Notes: generated from the sequence alone by a model not told the origin. DNA of 64,000 nt from Erysipelothrix anatis (GCF_009828745.1 NZ_WTSX01000001.1:1-64000), one strand, 5' to 3'. Positions 8,502 through 18,653 are shown, counted from the first letter of the stretch. Program-made: numbers and translations.

Positions 8502-8555
8502 ATTTTCACCTCTTATAAAGCTATTATACGCTTTTTATGCAAAATAATGAAATAA

Positions 8556-9128
8556 CTATTTTATATGGATGGCATTCGTTTGCGGTTCAAGGGCCGTGAC
8601 ATGCACTTGGCAGTAAACGTCTTTCCCTTCGGCAGATAATTTTTGATACCCAGGCTGGTAATCCTTAGAGATGCAGATTCCGGTCGCTACAAGTGTTGCG
8701 TCCGCTTTATGTAATAAGGTCTCTACATTGGTTACGACACTACCTTGTGCTAAGAAATCATCGATTAAAATAATACGTTTGCCTTTAATAAATTCCAGTT
8801 GCGTTGTGAGATGGTATGCATTACCTTTTGTAAACGAGAAGGATGCTTGTTGAACAAAGCGTGGATCATCCATAACTTTTTGAGACTTCTTAATAATAAC
8901 AAGTGGTTTTTGAGCCGCCAAACTTGCAAATACAGATGGTGCAATCCCGGAGCTCTCGACGGTCACAAAAACATCAAAGTCATGATCCTTAAAGTGCTCT
9001 GCAAAGTCATCACCGATTGCTTGCATCAATCTTGCATCAACTTGAGCATTAAAAAACGTACTCACATCTAATATTTCTTCAGTTCGCGCGATTCCCGCCT
9101 CGCGTATCCGTTGTTTCAACAATTCCAT
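8556..9128 (-). CDS. xpt: Xanthine phosphoribosyltransferase
   Basis: This 190-residue enzyme makes XMP from xanthine and PRPP. The PRPP-binding loop is IILIDDFLAQGS (119-130), and the N-terminal pattern MELLKQRIREAG is typical of Firmicute Xpt. It follows the purine permease gene by 13 bases in an operon headed by a guanine-type purine riboswitch, which matches its role in salvage. The length is standard. Confidence 0.92.
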   Translation of the reverse strand: MELLKQRIREAGIARTEEILDVSTFFNAQVDARLMQAIGDDFAEHFKDHDFDVFVTVESSGIAPSVFASLAAQKPLVIIKKSQKVMDDPRFVQQASFSFTKGNAYHLTTQLEFIKGKRIILIDDFLAQGSVVTNVETLLHKADATLVATGICISKDYQPGYQKLSAEGKDVYCQVHVTALEPQTNAIHIK

Positions 9129-9141
9129 TTCTAACCTCTTT

Positions 9142-10518
9142 CTAAAGTGTAATCATATATGCAATGGAAACTAATGTAATCCCATGCATAATCCAACCTA
9201 ATTCTTTATGTTTTCCTGCAAAAATCATGCAAAGTTCATACGATACAAATCCCATGGTAAGACCCAATGCAATAGACCCAGTTAACGGCATCATGACAAT
9301 TGTGATGAAAGACGGCACAATAACTTCATAACCACCTCGCCAATCAATATTCACAATATTTTGCATCATGAAGATTCCAATAACGACCATAGCCGGCGTT
9401 GTGACTGCCGCAGTAACTAAAGATAGCAATGGATAGATAAAGACTGACAATAGGAATAAACAAGCCGTGACGACTGCCATAAGCCCTGTCCGCGCACCAT
9501 TGATGATTCCGGAAACGGATTCAATGTATGTAGAGAGATTCGATGTCCCTAAAACCCCTCCGACAAATGTTCCAACTGCATCCGCAACATAAATACGATG
9601 ATTGTTTTCAAATGCTTCCGCAGGCAAATCAGGAATTTGTGATGCAGCCGCTGATAATGTCGTTGCTGTACCAAAGAAATCCAAAAACAGGAACGTTAAG
9701 ACAACTATGATTGCTTGTGGATTTAAAAGTTCCCCAAGATTTTTAAATCCAACAAACAATGTATTATCAATCATCGATTGCATCGGACCCACTGGCACGA
9801 CAATCGGACTTCCTGCTGGCAATTGTGGCAAGGTTGCCGCAATTTCTGGTGCCATCGATAACCATCCCATATCAACACCTAAGCGAATTAGAAGACCACA
9901 AACTGCTGCACCAATCATTCCAAAGAAGACGGCATATTGATTCTTCTTCACGAGGAAGAATGCGGCTGTAAGTACACCTACTATCGCAATGACAACGTTT
10001 GGATTGTGGAATCCACCAAACGTAATAAACATACTTGAATCAGGAACGATTATCCCAGCATTTTTAAAACTAACAAATGCGATAAATAATCCCAATCCAA
10101 CATTCCCAGCTTGTTTAATTGGCAGTGGGATACCTTTAATGATTTTGGCACGAATCCCTGAGAATGAAAGCATGATAAACAAGACAGATGAAACAAGTAC
10201 TGCCGCTAACGCAACTTCCCATGCCATCCCCATTCCCAATACAACACTAAATGCAAAGAAGGCATTCATCGACATACATGGCGCTAATCCTAACGGAAAG
10301 CGTGCATACAAACCCATAATGAGCATTGCAATTGCCGATGAGAGTATTGTTGCCATGAAGACTGCATCTTCGGGCATACCTGCATTCCCCAAAATAATCG
10401 GATTCACAAAAATGACATAAGACATTGACAGGAAAGCGGTAAGACCCCCTGCAAATTCCCGTTTGATTGTTGACCCTGATTCCTCAATTCTAAAATACGT
10501 ATTCAACCATGTTTTCAT
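9142..10518 (-). CDS. pbuG: AzgA-type (NCS2) purine permease, guanine/hypoxanthine family
   Basis: This is a 458-residue polytopic membrane protein. The N-terminus TYFRIEESGSTIKREFAGG and the following LTAFLSMSYVIFVNP are hallmarks of the AzgA/PbuG branch of purine transporters. FFGTATTLSAAA marks the central conserved region. It is the first gene behind a purine riboswitch and is followed by xpt. The ribosome site AAAAGGAGGAG is strong. Substrate preference (guanine/hypoxanthine versus adenine) is inferred from the family and the riboswitch. Confidence 0.88.
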   Translation of the reverse strand: MKTWLNTYFRIEESGSTIKREFAGGLTAFLSMSYVIFVNPIILGNAGMPEDAVFMATILSSAIAMLIMGLYARFPLGLAPCMSMNAFFAFSVVLGMGMAWEVALAAVLVSSVLFIMLSFSGIRAKIIKGIPLPIKQAGNVGLGLFIAFVSFKNAGIIVPDSSMFITFGGFHNPNVVIAIVGVLTAAFFLVKKNQYAVFFGMIGAAVCGLLIRLGVDMGWLSMAPEIAATLPQLPAGSPIVVPVGPMQSMIDNTLFVGFKNLGELLNPQAIIVVLTFLFLDFFGTATTLSAAASQIPDLPAEAFENNHRIYVADAVGTFVGGVLGTSNLSTYIESVSGIINGARTGLMAVVTACLFLLSVFIYPLLSLVTAAVTTPAMVVIGIFMMQNIVNIDWRGGYEVIVPSFITIVMMPLTGSIALGLTMGFVSYELCMIFAGKHKELGWIMHGITLVSIAYMITL

Positions 10519-10537
10519 AGTCTCCTCCTTTTGAATA

Positions 10538-10560
10538 CAAAAAAACTGCCAATAGGCAGT
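10538..10560 (-). terminator. Riboswitch expression-platform terminator
   Basis: On the minus strand ACTGCC pairs with GGCAGT (10555-10560 and 10545-10550) and is followed by seven T. It lies between the purine aptamer and the permease start, as expected for an OFF switch acting by premature termination. Confidence 0.85.
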
Positions 10561-10593
10561 AGTATCAAAAGGTACGTAAAAACGCCTTTGAAA

Positions 10594-10667
10594 CTAGTGC
10601 CATAGTACACGACTTTACGGGTCATGAGTAGAGACTTCCGGACCTTATTTCCAGAATTATATGGTAG
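10594..10667 (-). ncRNA. Purine riboswitch, guanine-type aptamer
   Basis: Read on the minus strand, P1 pairs CCATA with TATGG and J1/2 contains TATAAT. P2 pairs TCTGGA with TCCGGA around AATAAGG. J2/3 is TCTCTACT, and P3 pairs CATGAC with GTCGTG around CCGTAAA. The base just before the 3' strand of P1, equivalent to position 74 of the xpt aptamer, is C (complement of G10605), which specifies guanine or hypoxanthine rather than adenine. The loops keep the GG/CC contacts. It controls pbuG-xpt. Confidence 0.93.
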
Positions 10668-10680
10668 TTTTCATAGCGTA

Positions 10681-10709
10681 ATGGTAACACTGTAAATGTA
10701 GTGTGTCAA
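10681..10709 (-). promoter_or_regulatory. Promoter of the pbuG-xpt operon
   Basis: On the minus strand TTGACA (10709-10704) and TACCAT (10686-10681) are separated by 17 bp. Transcription would begin a few bases upstream of the riboswitch aptamer. Confidence 0.75.
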
Positions 10710-10743
10710 CGACAGGCTCCCTTAATTTCCATATTCATTGTAA

Positions 10744-12063
10744 TCAATATGGAATTGTGATGTTCACAAGAAACTGCCGCAACACGGGATCGGTTTTTAT
10801 TTTCAGAATTCCTTCAGATTTTTCTACAATTTCCCGGACAATTTGCAAGCCAATACCATGAATATCGGGACTATCTTTAGTACTCAAGTATTGACCGTGC
10901 TTATAGATTGGCTCCGTCACGTATTGATTTGTAACCTCTAAAGACAGCCAACGATGATTCACCCTACTTCTAATTTTAATCCACCGATCACAAGGATTTG
11001 AAATGGGTAACGATGCTTCGATAGCATTATTGATAATATTCGTAAGAACTCGCAACATGTTGAGTTCCGTGAGTTTAAAAGTATCTGGTAGCTGCAAATC
11101 CAACTGATAGTTGATTTCCAAGTCATCACAACGCACTTTAAAATCTTTAATGATTGCATCCAGCAAGTGACTCTGAGAATACGGCTCTAAAGCCTGCGTC
11201 TCTTGAAAGGAGTCATGAGACTGTTGAATGATATTTTTTGCGCCAACAATTTGTTCTTCAGCAATCAAATGTTGGATTGTTTGAAGCATTGCACGATAGT
11301 CATGTTTAAATTTCTTATATTCTTCCAGTAAATCTTGATACGATTCATAATGTTGGACTTGCATTTTCAGTTGGTTTTCAACTTTCGCAGTGTACCGGGC
11401 ATTTTCTAATAATGACGCACCACGAATGGCATCATTCCAAGACACACTCAATATCACAAAAATAAAAACTGAAGCACTTGCATATAATAAATTAAACCAA
11501 TGTATTTCATTGTCTAAAAACCGACCATCATTCACTATTAAAAGATACACCATCATAATCAGTTCGATACGGAGAATATGCTTTAATTTCATGGTATTTC
11601 GTAGAAACATTTTGATATTCATATTAACATCGAGTACTTGCGAAAGAGCATACGTTAAAATTGCGAGAATGCTATAGGATGCTAAAAAGATTGTCCATCG
11701 CGTGAATGAATATGATAAAACAAAAAATGTTGTCTTTTGCCAAATCATTGCAGTTGTTGCTGCTAAAAATCCACGGATCGTATAGAACGAAACGACGGGC
11801 AAAAAACTAATAGTCAAAACATTCAACGTCGGTATTATAAAGAGTATCCGAGCCATGAACATAAGATACAAAAACATGATAAACGGACCTAAATGTGTAA
11901 AACTAAAACGATTGATTAAAGCAAAGACGACCCCATAGATGATAAGTAAGAGGCCTTCAATAACTTCCGGTACTGCACGCCTCACATAATAATGAGATAC
12001 AATCCTTAACCATAAGTGACCACTGAACATTAAGACAGTAAATAACACGAGATTGATGATCAT
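10744..12063 (-). CDS. AgrC-like sensor histidine kinase (GHKL family), second copy
   Basis: This 439-residue kinase has the same length and layout as the one at 150-1469: a multi-helix N-terminal sensor (to about 205), a linker, the H-box FKHDYRAML with His254, the N-box NIINNAIEAS and the G-box DIHGIGLQIVREI. The linker ENARYTAKVENQLKM is nearly identical in the two paralogues. Its ATG overlaps the regulator's TGA (ATGA). All kinase residues are intact although its cognate regulator has lost the phospho-acceptor. It may signal to the first regulator instead, but that is speculation. Confidence 0.87.
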   Translation of the reverse strand: MIINLVLFTVLMFSGHLWLRIVSHYYVRRAVPEVIEGLLLIIYGVVFALINRFSFTHLGPFIMFLYLMFMARILFIIPTLNVLTISFLPVVSFYTIRGFLAATTAMIWQKTTFFVLSYSFTRWTIFLASYSILAILTYALSQVLDVNMNIKMFLRNTMKLKHILRIELIMMVYLLIVNDGRFLDNEIHWFNLLYASASVFIFVILSVSWNDAIRGASLLENARYTAKVENQLKMQVQHYESYQDLLEEYKKFKHDYRAMLQTIQHLIAEEQIVGAKNIIQQSHDSFQETQALEPYSQSHLLDAIIKDFKVRCDDLEINYQLDLQLPDTFKLTELNMLRVLTNIINNAIEASLPISNPCDRWIKIRSRVNHRWLSLEVTNQYVTEPIYKHGQYLSTKDSPDIHGIGLQIVREIVEKSEGILKIKTDPVLRQFLVNITIPY

Positions 12064-12785
12064 CGATGACTCCCAACATACGCAATGTATTCATTTTCTA
12101 AGACTGTCATATAGTATTTTCCTATAGGAATTTCAGTACCATCTTTAAGGGTAATGGTTGTCTTATCATAACTATCGATGTAAGTAATATTGACAATATA
12201 TGAACGATGAACCCGTACAAGAACTGTATTTCGAATCTGTTGGTCGAGTTCATACATCGTTCCATAAAATTCGATTGTTTGACCATCATTTATATTGAGA
12301 ATAATAATTCGTTTCTTAATCTCGATTGATACAATTTTGGACATCCGTTGCGCATAAGTTGTTCCTTTTATTTGATAAGCAAAAATTTGTTCGCGGTTTG
12401 GTCGATACTTTTCGACCGCATTTAAGAACTCTGTCTTAAACCCATCACACGTCAATCGATCTTTAATTAGGAAATTAGACGGACCGATTTCAAATGTATC
12501 GAAAACATACTCAGTAGCATTCGAGATAAAAATAATCTCCGAGTTGACGCCCTGCTCTCGCAATCTATTTCCTAACTCAAGGCCATTCATACTTTTCACC
12601 TCAACACCTAAATAGATTACTGTTGGACAATGTGTCATCGCTTTTAGAACTTCAATAAGTTTGTCAGCACTATCAAAAACGGTGATGGAGAGATACATTT
12701 GTTGCTCTAAAGCTATTGCTTCAAGCATTCTCGAATAGCGTTCTTGATAGTATTCATCATCTTCATATATAAAAACAGTAATCAT
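12060..12785 (-). CDS. LytTR-family response regulator, second copy, phospho-acceptor Asp missing
   Basis: This 241-residue regulator starts at MITVFIYEDD behind AGGGGGTTCC. Aligned with the first copy, the receiver keeps acidic residues 9-10, the Ser/Thr switch (FISNATEYVF) and the conserved lysine region. The phospho-acceptor is replaced: VIYLGVEVKSMNG has Gly60 where the paralogue has Asp60. The LytTR domain (VRVHRSYIVNITYI) looks intact. It is therefore probably a DNA-binding regulator not controlled by ordinary aspartyl phosphorylation. It heads an operon with an intact kinase. Confidence 0.87.
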   Translation of the reverse strand: MITVFIYEDDEYYQERYSRMLEAIALEQQMYLSITVFDSADKLIEVLKAMTHCPTVIYLGVEVKSMNGLELGNRLREQGVNSEIIFISNATEYVFDTFEIGPSNFLIKDRLTCDGFKTEFLNAVEKYRPNREQIFAYQIKGTTYAQRMSKIVSIEIKKRIIILNINDGQTIEFYGTMYELDQQIRNTVLVRVHRSYIVNITYIDSYDKTTITLKDGTEIPIGKYYMTVLENEYIAYVGSHR

Positions 12786-12844
12786 GGAACCCCCTAAATT
12801 GAAACATTTCTTTATTCCGTTAACGAATATCCTAAAATACACAC

Positions 12845-12874
12845 TTAACTAAATAAATATTAATATTTAACTAA
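12845..12874 (-). promoter_or_regulatory. Candidate LytTR binding site: paired direct repeat
   Basis: TTAGTTAA occurs twice on the minus strand (12874-12867 and 12852-12845), 22 bp apart start to start. This fits the two-repeat, two-turn geometry of LytTR sites, whose core is GTT. It lies 60-90 bp upstream of the second regulator's start codon. An AT-rich palindrome lies between the repeats. Confidence 0.55.
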
Positions 12875-12995
12875 TAGAAATTGGTCCTCATCGTTTTCAA
12901 AGTGAAATTTTTTGTTCCAAAACTCAAAAAACTTGTGTTTTTTTTAACATGAGAAAAAAACAAGGGGTTGATTAATGCCTCAGATTATCAAAGCA

Positions 12996-13043
12996 ATAAA
13001 AAAAGCATTTGCTTTCGTCATTCAATGTCCGAAAAAAATGCTT
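12996..13043 (-). terminator. Terminator of the HExxH protein gene
   Basis: AAGCATTT and AAATGCTT (arms 13003-13010 and 13036-13043) close a longer hairpin with inner TTCG/CGAA pairing. On the minus strand it is followed by about seven T. Bases 12875-12995 hold no gene I can see; a weak T-rich hairpin closed by CTTGT/ACAAG lies at 12932-12964. Confidence 0.7.
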
Positions 13044-13057
13044 ATCTTTATTGTGAT

Positions 13058-14188
13058 TTATTTTTGGGAAACAGATAATAATGAATCATAGTTGTAAATA
13101 GCTTTTAGATCGTCCAAACGTTGACCTTGCAGTTGTTGGCCATCAACAAACCTATATATTAAGTCATAGACTGAAACAGGATTTTCCAGTGTCATACCAT
13201 TGAGAATCATCTGCCACTCTGGAAATACGGTATCAAGAGCATCCCCTAAAACTGCACCTGTATTATAGAGACCACTATTAGAAATGTAGGATGCGTCCAT
13301 AAGTCCATCACCGATTGCACTGATAATCATTTCATAGGTCGCAGGTGTTCCATCAGAAGCAGTTAGGTAATGAAAAGGTTGACCGATTCGCAAGGAAGCT
13401 TCACGCCCAATGTAGGTCGCAACACCTTCAAGCGTTAGCTTTACACCTTCATCAGATACGTACGATGGATTGTCTGTGCTTCGCGCAGTTTGAACTACAC
13501 TCCAATCCGCTAACAATTGTGCAAGGACCGCTTCACGACCCGCTCCATTCATTTCCAAAATCAAGGCATCATAAATACGATACTGCAATAGTGCAAGTGC
13601 TTGTCCTTCGACGGATAATGGTTGTAAGAAATCAGCAGCATCAGGCCAGTTTCGTTGAATGCTGTAATGCGCATATTCATGCATAAAAAATGACGTTGGA
13701 TAGGACTCAGGTTGATCAAATGCTTGTTTAATATCTTGATTGCTATACTTTGTATAATAAACATCGTGATAGGAACCAACATGATAATGCTGATTCATCG
13801 ATGGGAAATTCCCGAAAGGAAGATTTAAAAACCATGTCGCTGGATTTGTACTCGCAAACCGATATACAGATGATTCAGTATTTGTAATTAAGGTAGAACC
13901 AATTGTATTGAGACCCTCAAGTTCGTCCATATTGAATGTGTAGGCATTATTAAACCAGCTATCTTTATCGACAAAAATAATTGGCGCACTACTTAAATTA
14001 TAACCATCCCAAATTGGATCCGCTTTCTCACTTTGTTTCAGACGCTCAAAGTCAAGGAGCACATCCTGTGTCGTCTGATTAAGTGATTCGAGTGTAGTAT
14101 TAACCGTTCTATTGAGAATCATATTCATTACAATTAATAGGACAATTACACCTCCCACCACAAACAATCGTTTTAATTTTTTATTCAT
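13058..14188 (-). CDS. Membrane-anchored putative zinc metallopeptidase (HExxH)
   Basis: This is a 376-residue protein starting at the ATG behind AAGGAGG. Residues 8-27 form one hydrophobic anchor preceded by lysines, so the rest is probably outside the cell. HEYAH at 170-174 is a zinc-binding HExxH motif. Glu194 in LSVEGQALA lies 20 residues after the second histidine, the thermolysin-type spacing for a third ligand. Glu254 in LTLEGVATYIG is the alternative. I do not recognise a named family; gluzincin-like is inferred from these motifs alone. It is a single gene with its own terminator, next to the second two-component operon. Confidence 0.65.
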   Translation of the reverse strand: MNKKLKRLFVVGGVIVLLIVMNMILNRTVNTTLESLNQTTQDVLLDFERLKQSEKADPIWDGYNLSSAPIIFVDKDSWFNNAYTFNMDELEGLNTIGSTLITNTESSVYRFASTNPATWFLNLPFGNFPSMNQHYHVGSYHDVYYTKYSNQDIKQAFDQPESYPTSFFMHEYAHYSIQRNWPDAADFLQPLSVEGQALALLQYRIYDALILEMNGAGREAVLAQLLADWSVVQTARSTDNPSYVSDEGVKLTLEGVATYIGREASLRIGQPFHYLTASDGTPATYEMIISAIGDGLMDASYISNSGLYNTGAVLGDALDTVFPEWQMILNGMTLENPVSVYDLIYRFVDGQQLQGQRLDDLKAIYNYDSLLSVSQK

Positions 14189-14260
14189 CAAGACCTCCTT
14201 AAAATCCTGTTTATCATAACATGGCTATCCGATTCAAGAAACGAATGTACATTTTCGCAT

Positions 14261-14283
14261 AAAAAAACACGGATAGCCGTGTC
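14261..14283 (-). terminator. Terminator of the 14284-14655 gene
   Basis: ACACGG (14267-14272) pairs with CCGTGT (14277-14282). On the minus strand seven T follow. It abuts the stop codon. Confidence 0.85.
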
Positions 14284-14655
14284 TTAGTATTTGAGCAATG
14301 CTTGAATTCCTGGTTTTTGAATGTCATTAAGGCCCATAACTGTCTTATTGACGTTCGCTTTGAAAACTTTTTTTCCATTTACTTTAAGTTTGAGTTTATA
14401 GAATAGAATTCCTCTTTTAGCGATAACTTGTGTATTTCCGTCTAAACGGTATGTTTCAACAGAGTTCACTTTAAGTGAAAATGGATGTAGACTGAGAATC
14501 ACGATAACATTTGGTTCTAGTATTAGTATTTTAGGTGACATCGTCACCGTGAATGCTTTTTGTTGAACTGCATAAATGGCATGCGATTCGACGCCTGGTG
14601 TCCCATATGTTTGCATCAATTCGGTAAGATACTGCTTATCTAGTTTTAATTTCAT
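14284..14655 (-). CDS. Hypothetical protein, 123 residues
   Basis: The start was placed at the ATG giving MKLKLDKQYLTEL, behind a GGGGGAATTT site; a longer frame to 14721 has no better site. The protein has no signal peptide, cysteine motif or obvious membrane helix. Its middle (FTVTMSPKILILEPNVIVIL) and C-terminus alternate short beta-like strands with basic residues (KLKLKVNGKKVFKANVNK), which suggests a small beta-rich domain, perhaps PH-like. I do not recognise the family. Confidence 0.6.
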   Translation of the reverse strand: MKLKLDKQYLTELMQTYGTPGVESHAIYAVQQKAFTVTMSPKILILEPNVIVILSLHPFSLKVNSVETYRLDGNTQVIAKRGILFYKLKLKVNGKKVFKANVNKTVMGLNDIQKPGIQALLKY

Positions 14656-14740
14656 AAATTCCCCCATGTACTTTGACTTTCTAATTATACGCACCTCGCA
14701 AGTTTTTTTCAAATCAATCATGGTGTTTGGTTTGCTTCAC

Positions 14741-14768
14741 AAAAAAAAGACATCCCGAAGGATGTCTT
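14741..14768 (-). terminator. Terminator of the glycolytic operon
   Basis: AAGACATCC and GGATGTCTT pair around a 4-base CGAA loop (14747-14755 and 14760-14768). On the minus strand they are followed by about eight T. It lies just after the eno stop codon. Confidence 0.9.
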
Positions 14769-14781
14769 GTATGTTCATCAA

Positions 14782-16110
<1,329 letters not shown>

Positions 16111-16854
16111 TTATTTAATTGCATCAATGATTGCTTTGAATGAGTCAACTTCTAATGAAGCGCCTCCAATTAAAGCACCATCAATGTCTTCTTGTGACAT
16201 GTATTCTGCAATGTTATCTGGTTTTACAGATCCACCGTATTGTACACGTACTTTGCTTGCAACATCATCACCGAAGATGTTGCGAACTTCATCACGAACT
16301 AATGCACATGTATCTTGTGCAATTTCAATTGTTGCACTCTTACCTGTTCCAATAGCCCAAACTGGTTCATAAGCGATTACTAAGTTTGATACAGCTTCTG
16401 GAGCTAATCCAGCTAATGTACCCGCAACTTGTTTACGAACTACTGACTCTGTTTTACCAGCTTCAAATTCGAACAATGTTTCTCCGACACAGATGATTGG
16501 TGTCATTCCTGCTTCAATAGCAACAGCAGCTTTTTTATTGACTTCTTCATCTGTTTCGTTGAAGTATTGACGGCGTTCTGAGTGTCCTAAAACTACCCAT
16601 TTGACACCGATTTCTTTCAACATTTCAACTGAAACTTCACCTGTGTAAGCGCCATTTGGTGCCCAGTGTACGTTTTCAGCTGCAACGTGAATATTTTTCG
16701 CAGCATTTACAGATGTATGTAATGCTGTGAAAGGTACTGCAACACCAAAGTCAGCTTTGTCTGTTGCGAATGCATCAACACCGTCAAAGAATGATTGTGC
16801 TTGTGCATTTGTTTTGTTCATTTTCCAGTTTCCGAAGATAATTGGTTTTCTCAT
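16111..16854 (-). CDS. tpiA: Triosephosphate isomerase
   Basis: This 247-residue enzyme begins MRKPIIFGNWKMNK with the catalytic lysine. The catalytic histidine lies in VLGHSERRQYF and the catalytic glutamate in VIAYEPVWAIGTGKSAT. The C-terminal phosphate-binding segment is VQYGGSVKPDNI. It starts three bases after the pgk stop codon and shares the pgk promoter. Confidence 0.97.
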   Translation of the reverse strand: MRKPIIFGNWKMNKTNAQAQSFFDGVDAFATDKADFGVAVPFTALHTSVNAAKNIHVAAENVHWAPNGAYTGEVSVEMLKEIGVKWVVLGHSERRQYFNETDEEVNKKAAVAIEAGMTPIICVGETLFEFEAGKTESVVRKQVAGTLAGLAPEAVSNLVIAYEPVWAIGTGKSATIEIAQDTCALVRDEVRNIFGDDVASKVRVQYGGSVKPDNIAEYMSQEDIDGALIGGASLEVDSFKAIIDAIK

Positions 16855-16857
16855 TTT

Positions 16858-18057
16858 TTATTTATCCTGAATTGCAGCGATTCCTGGCAATTCTTTTCCT
16901 TCCATAAATTCCAAGCTTGCACCACCACCTGTTGAGATGTGAGTAATTTGGTCTTTAAATCCTAATTGAATAGCTGCAGCAGCTGAATCACCACCACCGA
17001 TAACACTTAAGACTTCTGGAAGTTCTGTAATTGCTTTACATACTTCTAATGTTCCATTTGCGAATGCTTCAAATTCGAAGACTCCCATTGGTCCATTCCA
17101 TACTACTGTTTTAGCGCCTTGTAATTCATTTTTGAATAGTTCGATTGATTTCGGTCCGATATCGAGCCCCATCATATCTGCTGGAATAGCATCTGCTGAT
17201 ACAACAACTGGTGTTGCATCGGGTGCAAATTCAGCGGCAACCACTGTGTCAACTGGGAGAATTAATTTATCTCCAGCTTTTTCCATAACAGCTTTCGCAA
17301 TGTCGATACGATCCATTTCAACAAGTGATGTTCCGATTTCACGTCCCATTGCTTTGTAGAATGTATAAGCCATTCCACCACCAACGATAACTTTATCTGC
17401 AACATCAAGCAAGTTTTCAATAACATTGATCTTATCGCTAACTTTTGCTCCACCTAAAATCGCTACAAATGGGCGTTTTGGTGAGTAGATTGCTTCTGTT
17501 AAGAATTTGACTTCTTTTTCCACAAGGAATCCAAGTGCTGAAGGTAAGTGATTTGCAATACCTACAGTTGATGCGTGAGCACGGTGTACAGATCCAAATG
17601 CATCTGTTACAAAGAGATCACCCAATCCTGCCCAATACGTTGCAAGATTATCATCATTTTTGCTTTCACCTGCTTCATAGCGTGTGTTTTGCATTAATAC
17701 AATGTCACCATCGTTCATTGCTGCAACAGCGTCTTCTAATTCGATTCCACGTGTTACAGGAACAAAAGTAACGTTTGTTTCAGGCATTAACTCTTGTAAG
17801 CGTGTCGCTACTGGAGCCATGTTGTTTTTAGCTTTGTCAGCTTCTGTTTTTTCAGCGTCCTTATGGTTTACTTTCCCCAAGTGTGACATAAGAATAACTT
17901 TTGCGTTATTTTCTACCAAGTATTTGATTGTTGGTAATGCACCATTGATACGGTTGTCGTCTGTAATGACGCCATCTTTTAACGGAACGTTAAAGTCTAC
18001 ACGTACAATGACACGTTTGCCAGCAACATCCAAATCTGTGACAGTTCTTTTTGTCAT
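16858..18057 (-). CDS. pgk: Phosphoglycerate kinase
   Basis: This 399-residue enzyme transfers the 1-phosphate of 1,3-bisphosphoglycerate to ADP. The start was set at the ATG giving [11 protein letters not shown] because AAGGAGG lies just upstream; an upstream frame to 18123 lies over the promoter. It has the usual [14 protein letters not shown] and [16 protein letters not shown] segments and the C-terminal [10 protein letters not shown]. It is the first gene of the operon. No gapA or cggR is present here, unlike the hexacistronic operons of Bacillus. Confidence 0.97.
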   Translation of the reverse strand: MTKRTVTDLDVAGKRVIVRVDFNVPLKDGVITDDNRINGALPTIKYLVENNAKVILMSHLGKVNHKDAEKTEADKAKNNMAPVATRLQELMPETNVTFVPVTRGIELEDAVAAMNDGDIVLMQNTRYEAGESKNDDNLATYWAGLGDLFVTDAFGSVHRAHASTVGIANHLPSALGFLVEKEVKFLTEAIYSPKRPFVAILGGAKVSDKINVIENLLDVADKVIVGGGMAYTFYKAMGREIGTSLVEMDRIDIAKAVMEKAGDKLILPVDTVVAAEFAPDATPVVVSADAIPADMMGLDIGPKSIELFKNELQGAKTVVWNGPMGVFEFEAFANGTLEVCKAITELPEVLSVIGGGDSAAAAIQLGFKDQITHISTGGGASLEFMEGKELPGIAAIQDK

Positions 18058-18082
18058 AATTGCCTCCTTATATACGTTGACT

Positions 18083-18111
18083 ATTATAGCAAATAAACAC
18101 TGGATAAACAA
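18083..18111 (-). promoter_or_regulatory. Promoter of pgk-tpiA-eno
   Basis: On the minus strand TTGTTT (18111-18106) and a perfect TATAAT (18088-18083) are separated by 17 bp. The leader is about 20 bases. Confidence 0.8.
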
Positions 18112-18203
18112 TGATATCAACATCTCTTGTTCTCGTTTTCACAATAGTCTTATAATTTGTCACCTATATTTTGACTGATTGCGAAAAGTTTCAATTCCAT
18201 CAC

Positions 18204-18225
18204 AAAAAATACCGCTAAGCGGTAT
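18204..18225 (-). terminator. Terminator overlapping the end of the 135-residue gene
   Basis: ATACCGC (18209-18215) pairs with GCGGTAT (18219-18225) and a T run follows on the minus strand. The hairpin includes the stop codon of the gene. Confidence 0.8.
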
Positions 18226-18622
18226 GGTTGACGACAATATCTTGTTCAATCATTGTCAAGATGCGATAGAGACGGGCAAACACAGCTTCAATCCCATAAA
18301 CTGCTTTATAAATTTGCCGCTTAGTATGATTGATCGTTGTTGCATCAAAACGTTGAAGAATGCGATAACTTGCATCGTATTGGTAGGTCAACGCATTCGC
18401 ATAATGACACCGTTCAAATTCATTCTCGACGGCTTCCAACAGTGGCATTAATGTTTCTACTTCTACTTTTAGAATCTTAATAATATTTTTGGCTTTCACA
18501 TGCTGTGACGAAACCGTATAGGTAATTGCATTTAAGCGGTATGCCGGTTTTTGAAGTAATGTCTCGATTTCAAAGAGACGTTCTGCAGCTTTATCAATGA
18601 TAGCCAAATCAAATGGTTCCAT
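18215..18622 (-). CDS. Hypothetical protein, 135 residues, helical
   Basis: The protein starts MEPFDLAIIDKAAERLFEIE behind an AGAGGTGA site. It looks almost entirely alpha-helical and soluble, with no cysteines and no membrane segment. The segment VKAKNIIKILKVEVETLMPL could form a coiled coil. It has its own terminator and lies between the glycolytic operon and the copper operon. I do not recognise the family. Confidence 0.65.
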   Translation of the reverse strand: MEPFDLAIIDKAAERLFEIETLLQKPAYRLNAITYTVSSQHVKAKNIIKILKVEVETLMPLLEAVENEFERCHYANALTYQYDASYRILQRFDATTINHTKRQIYKAVYGIEAVFARLYRILTMIEQDIVVNHTA

Positions 18623-18653
18623 GAAATCACCTCTTACATCTATTATATCACAG

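Noticed and set aside
10727-10754. 9-bp inverted repeat at the end of the second histidine kinase gene
   Set aside because: TTCCATATT/AATATGGAA forms a hairpin over the stop codon but has no T run after it, so it was not called a terminator.
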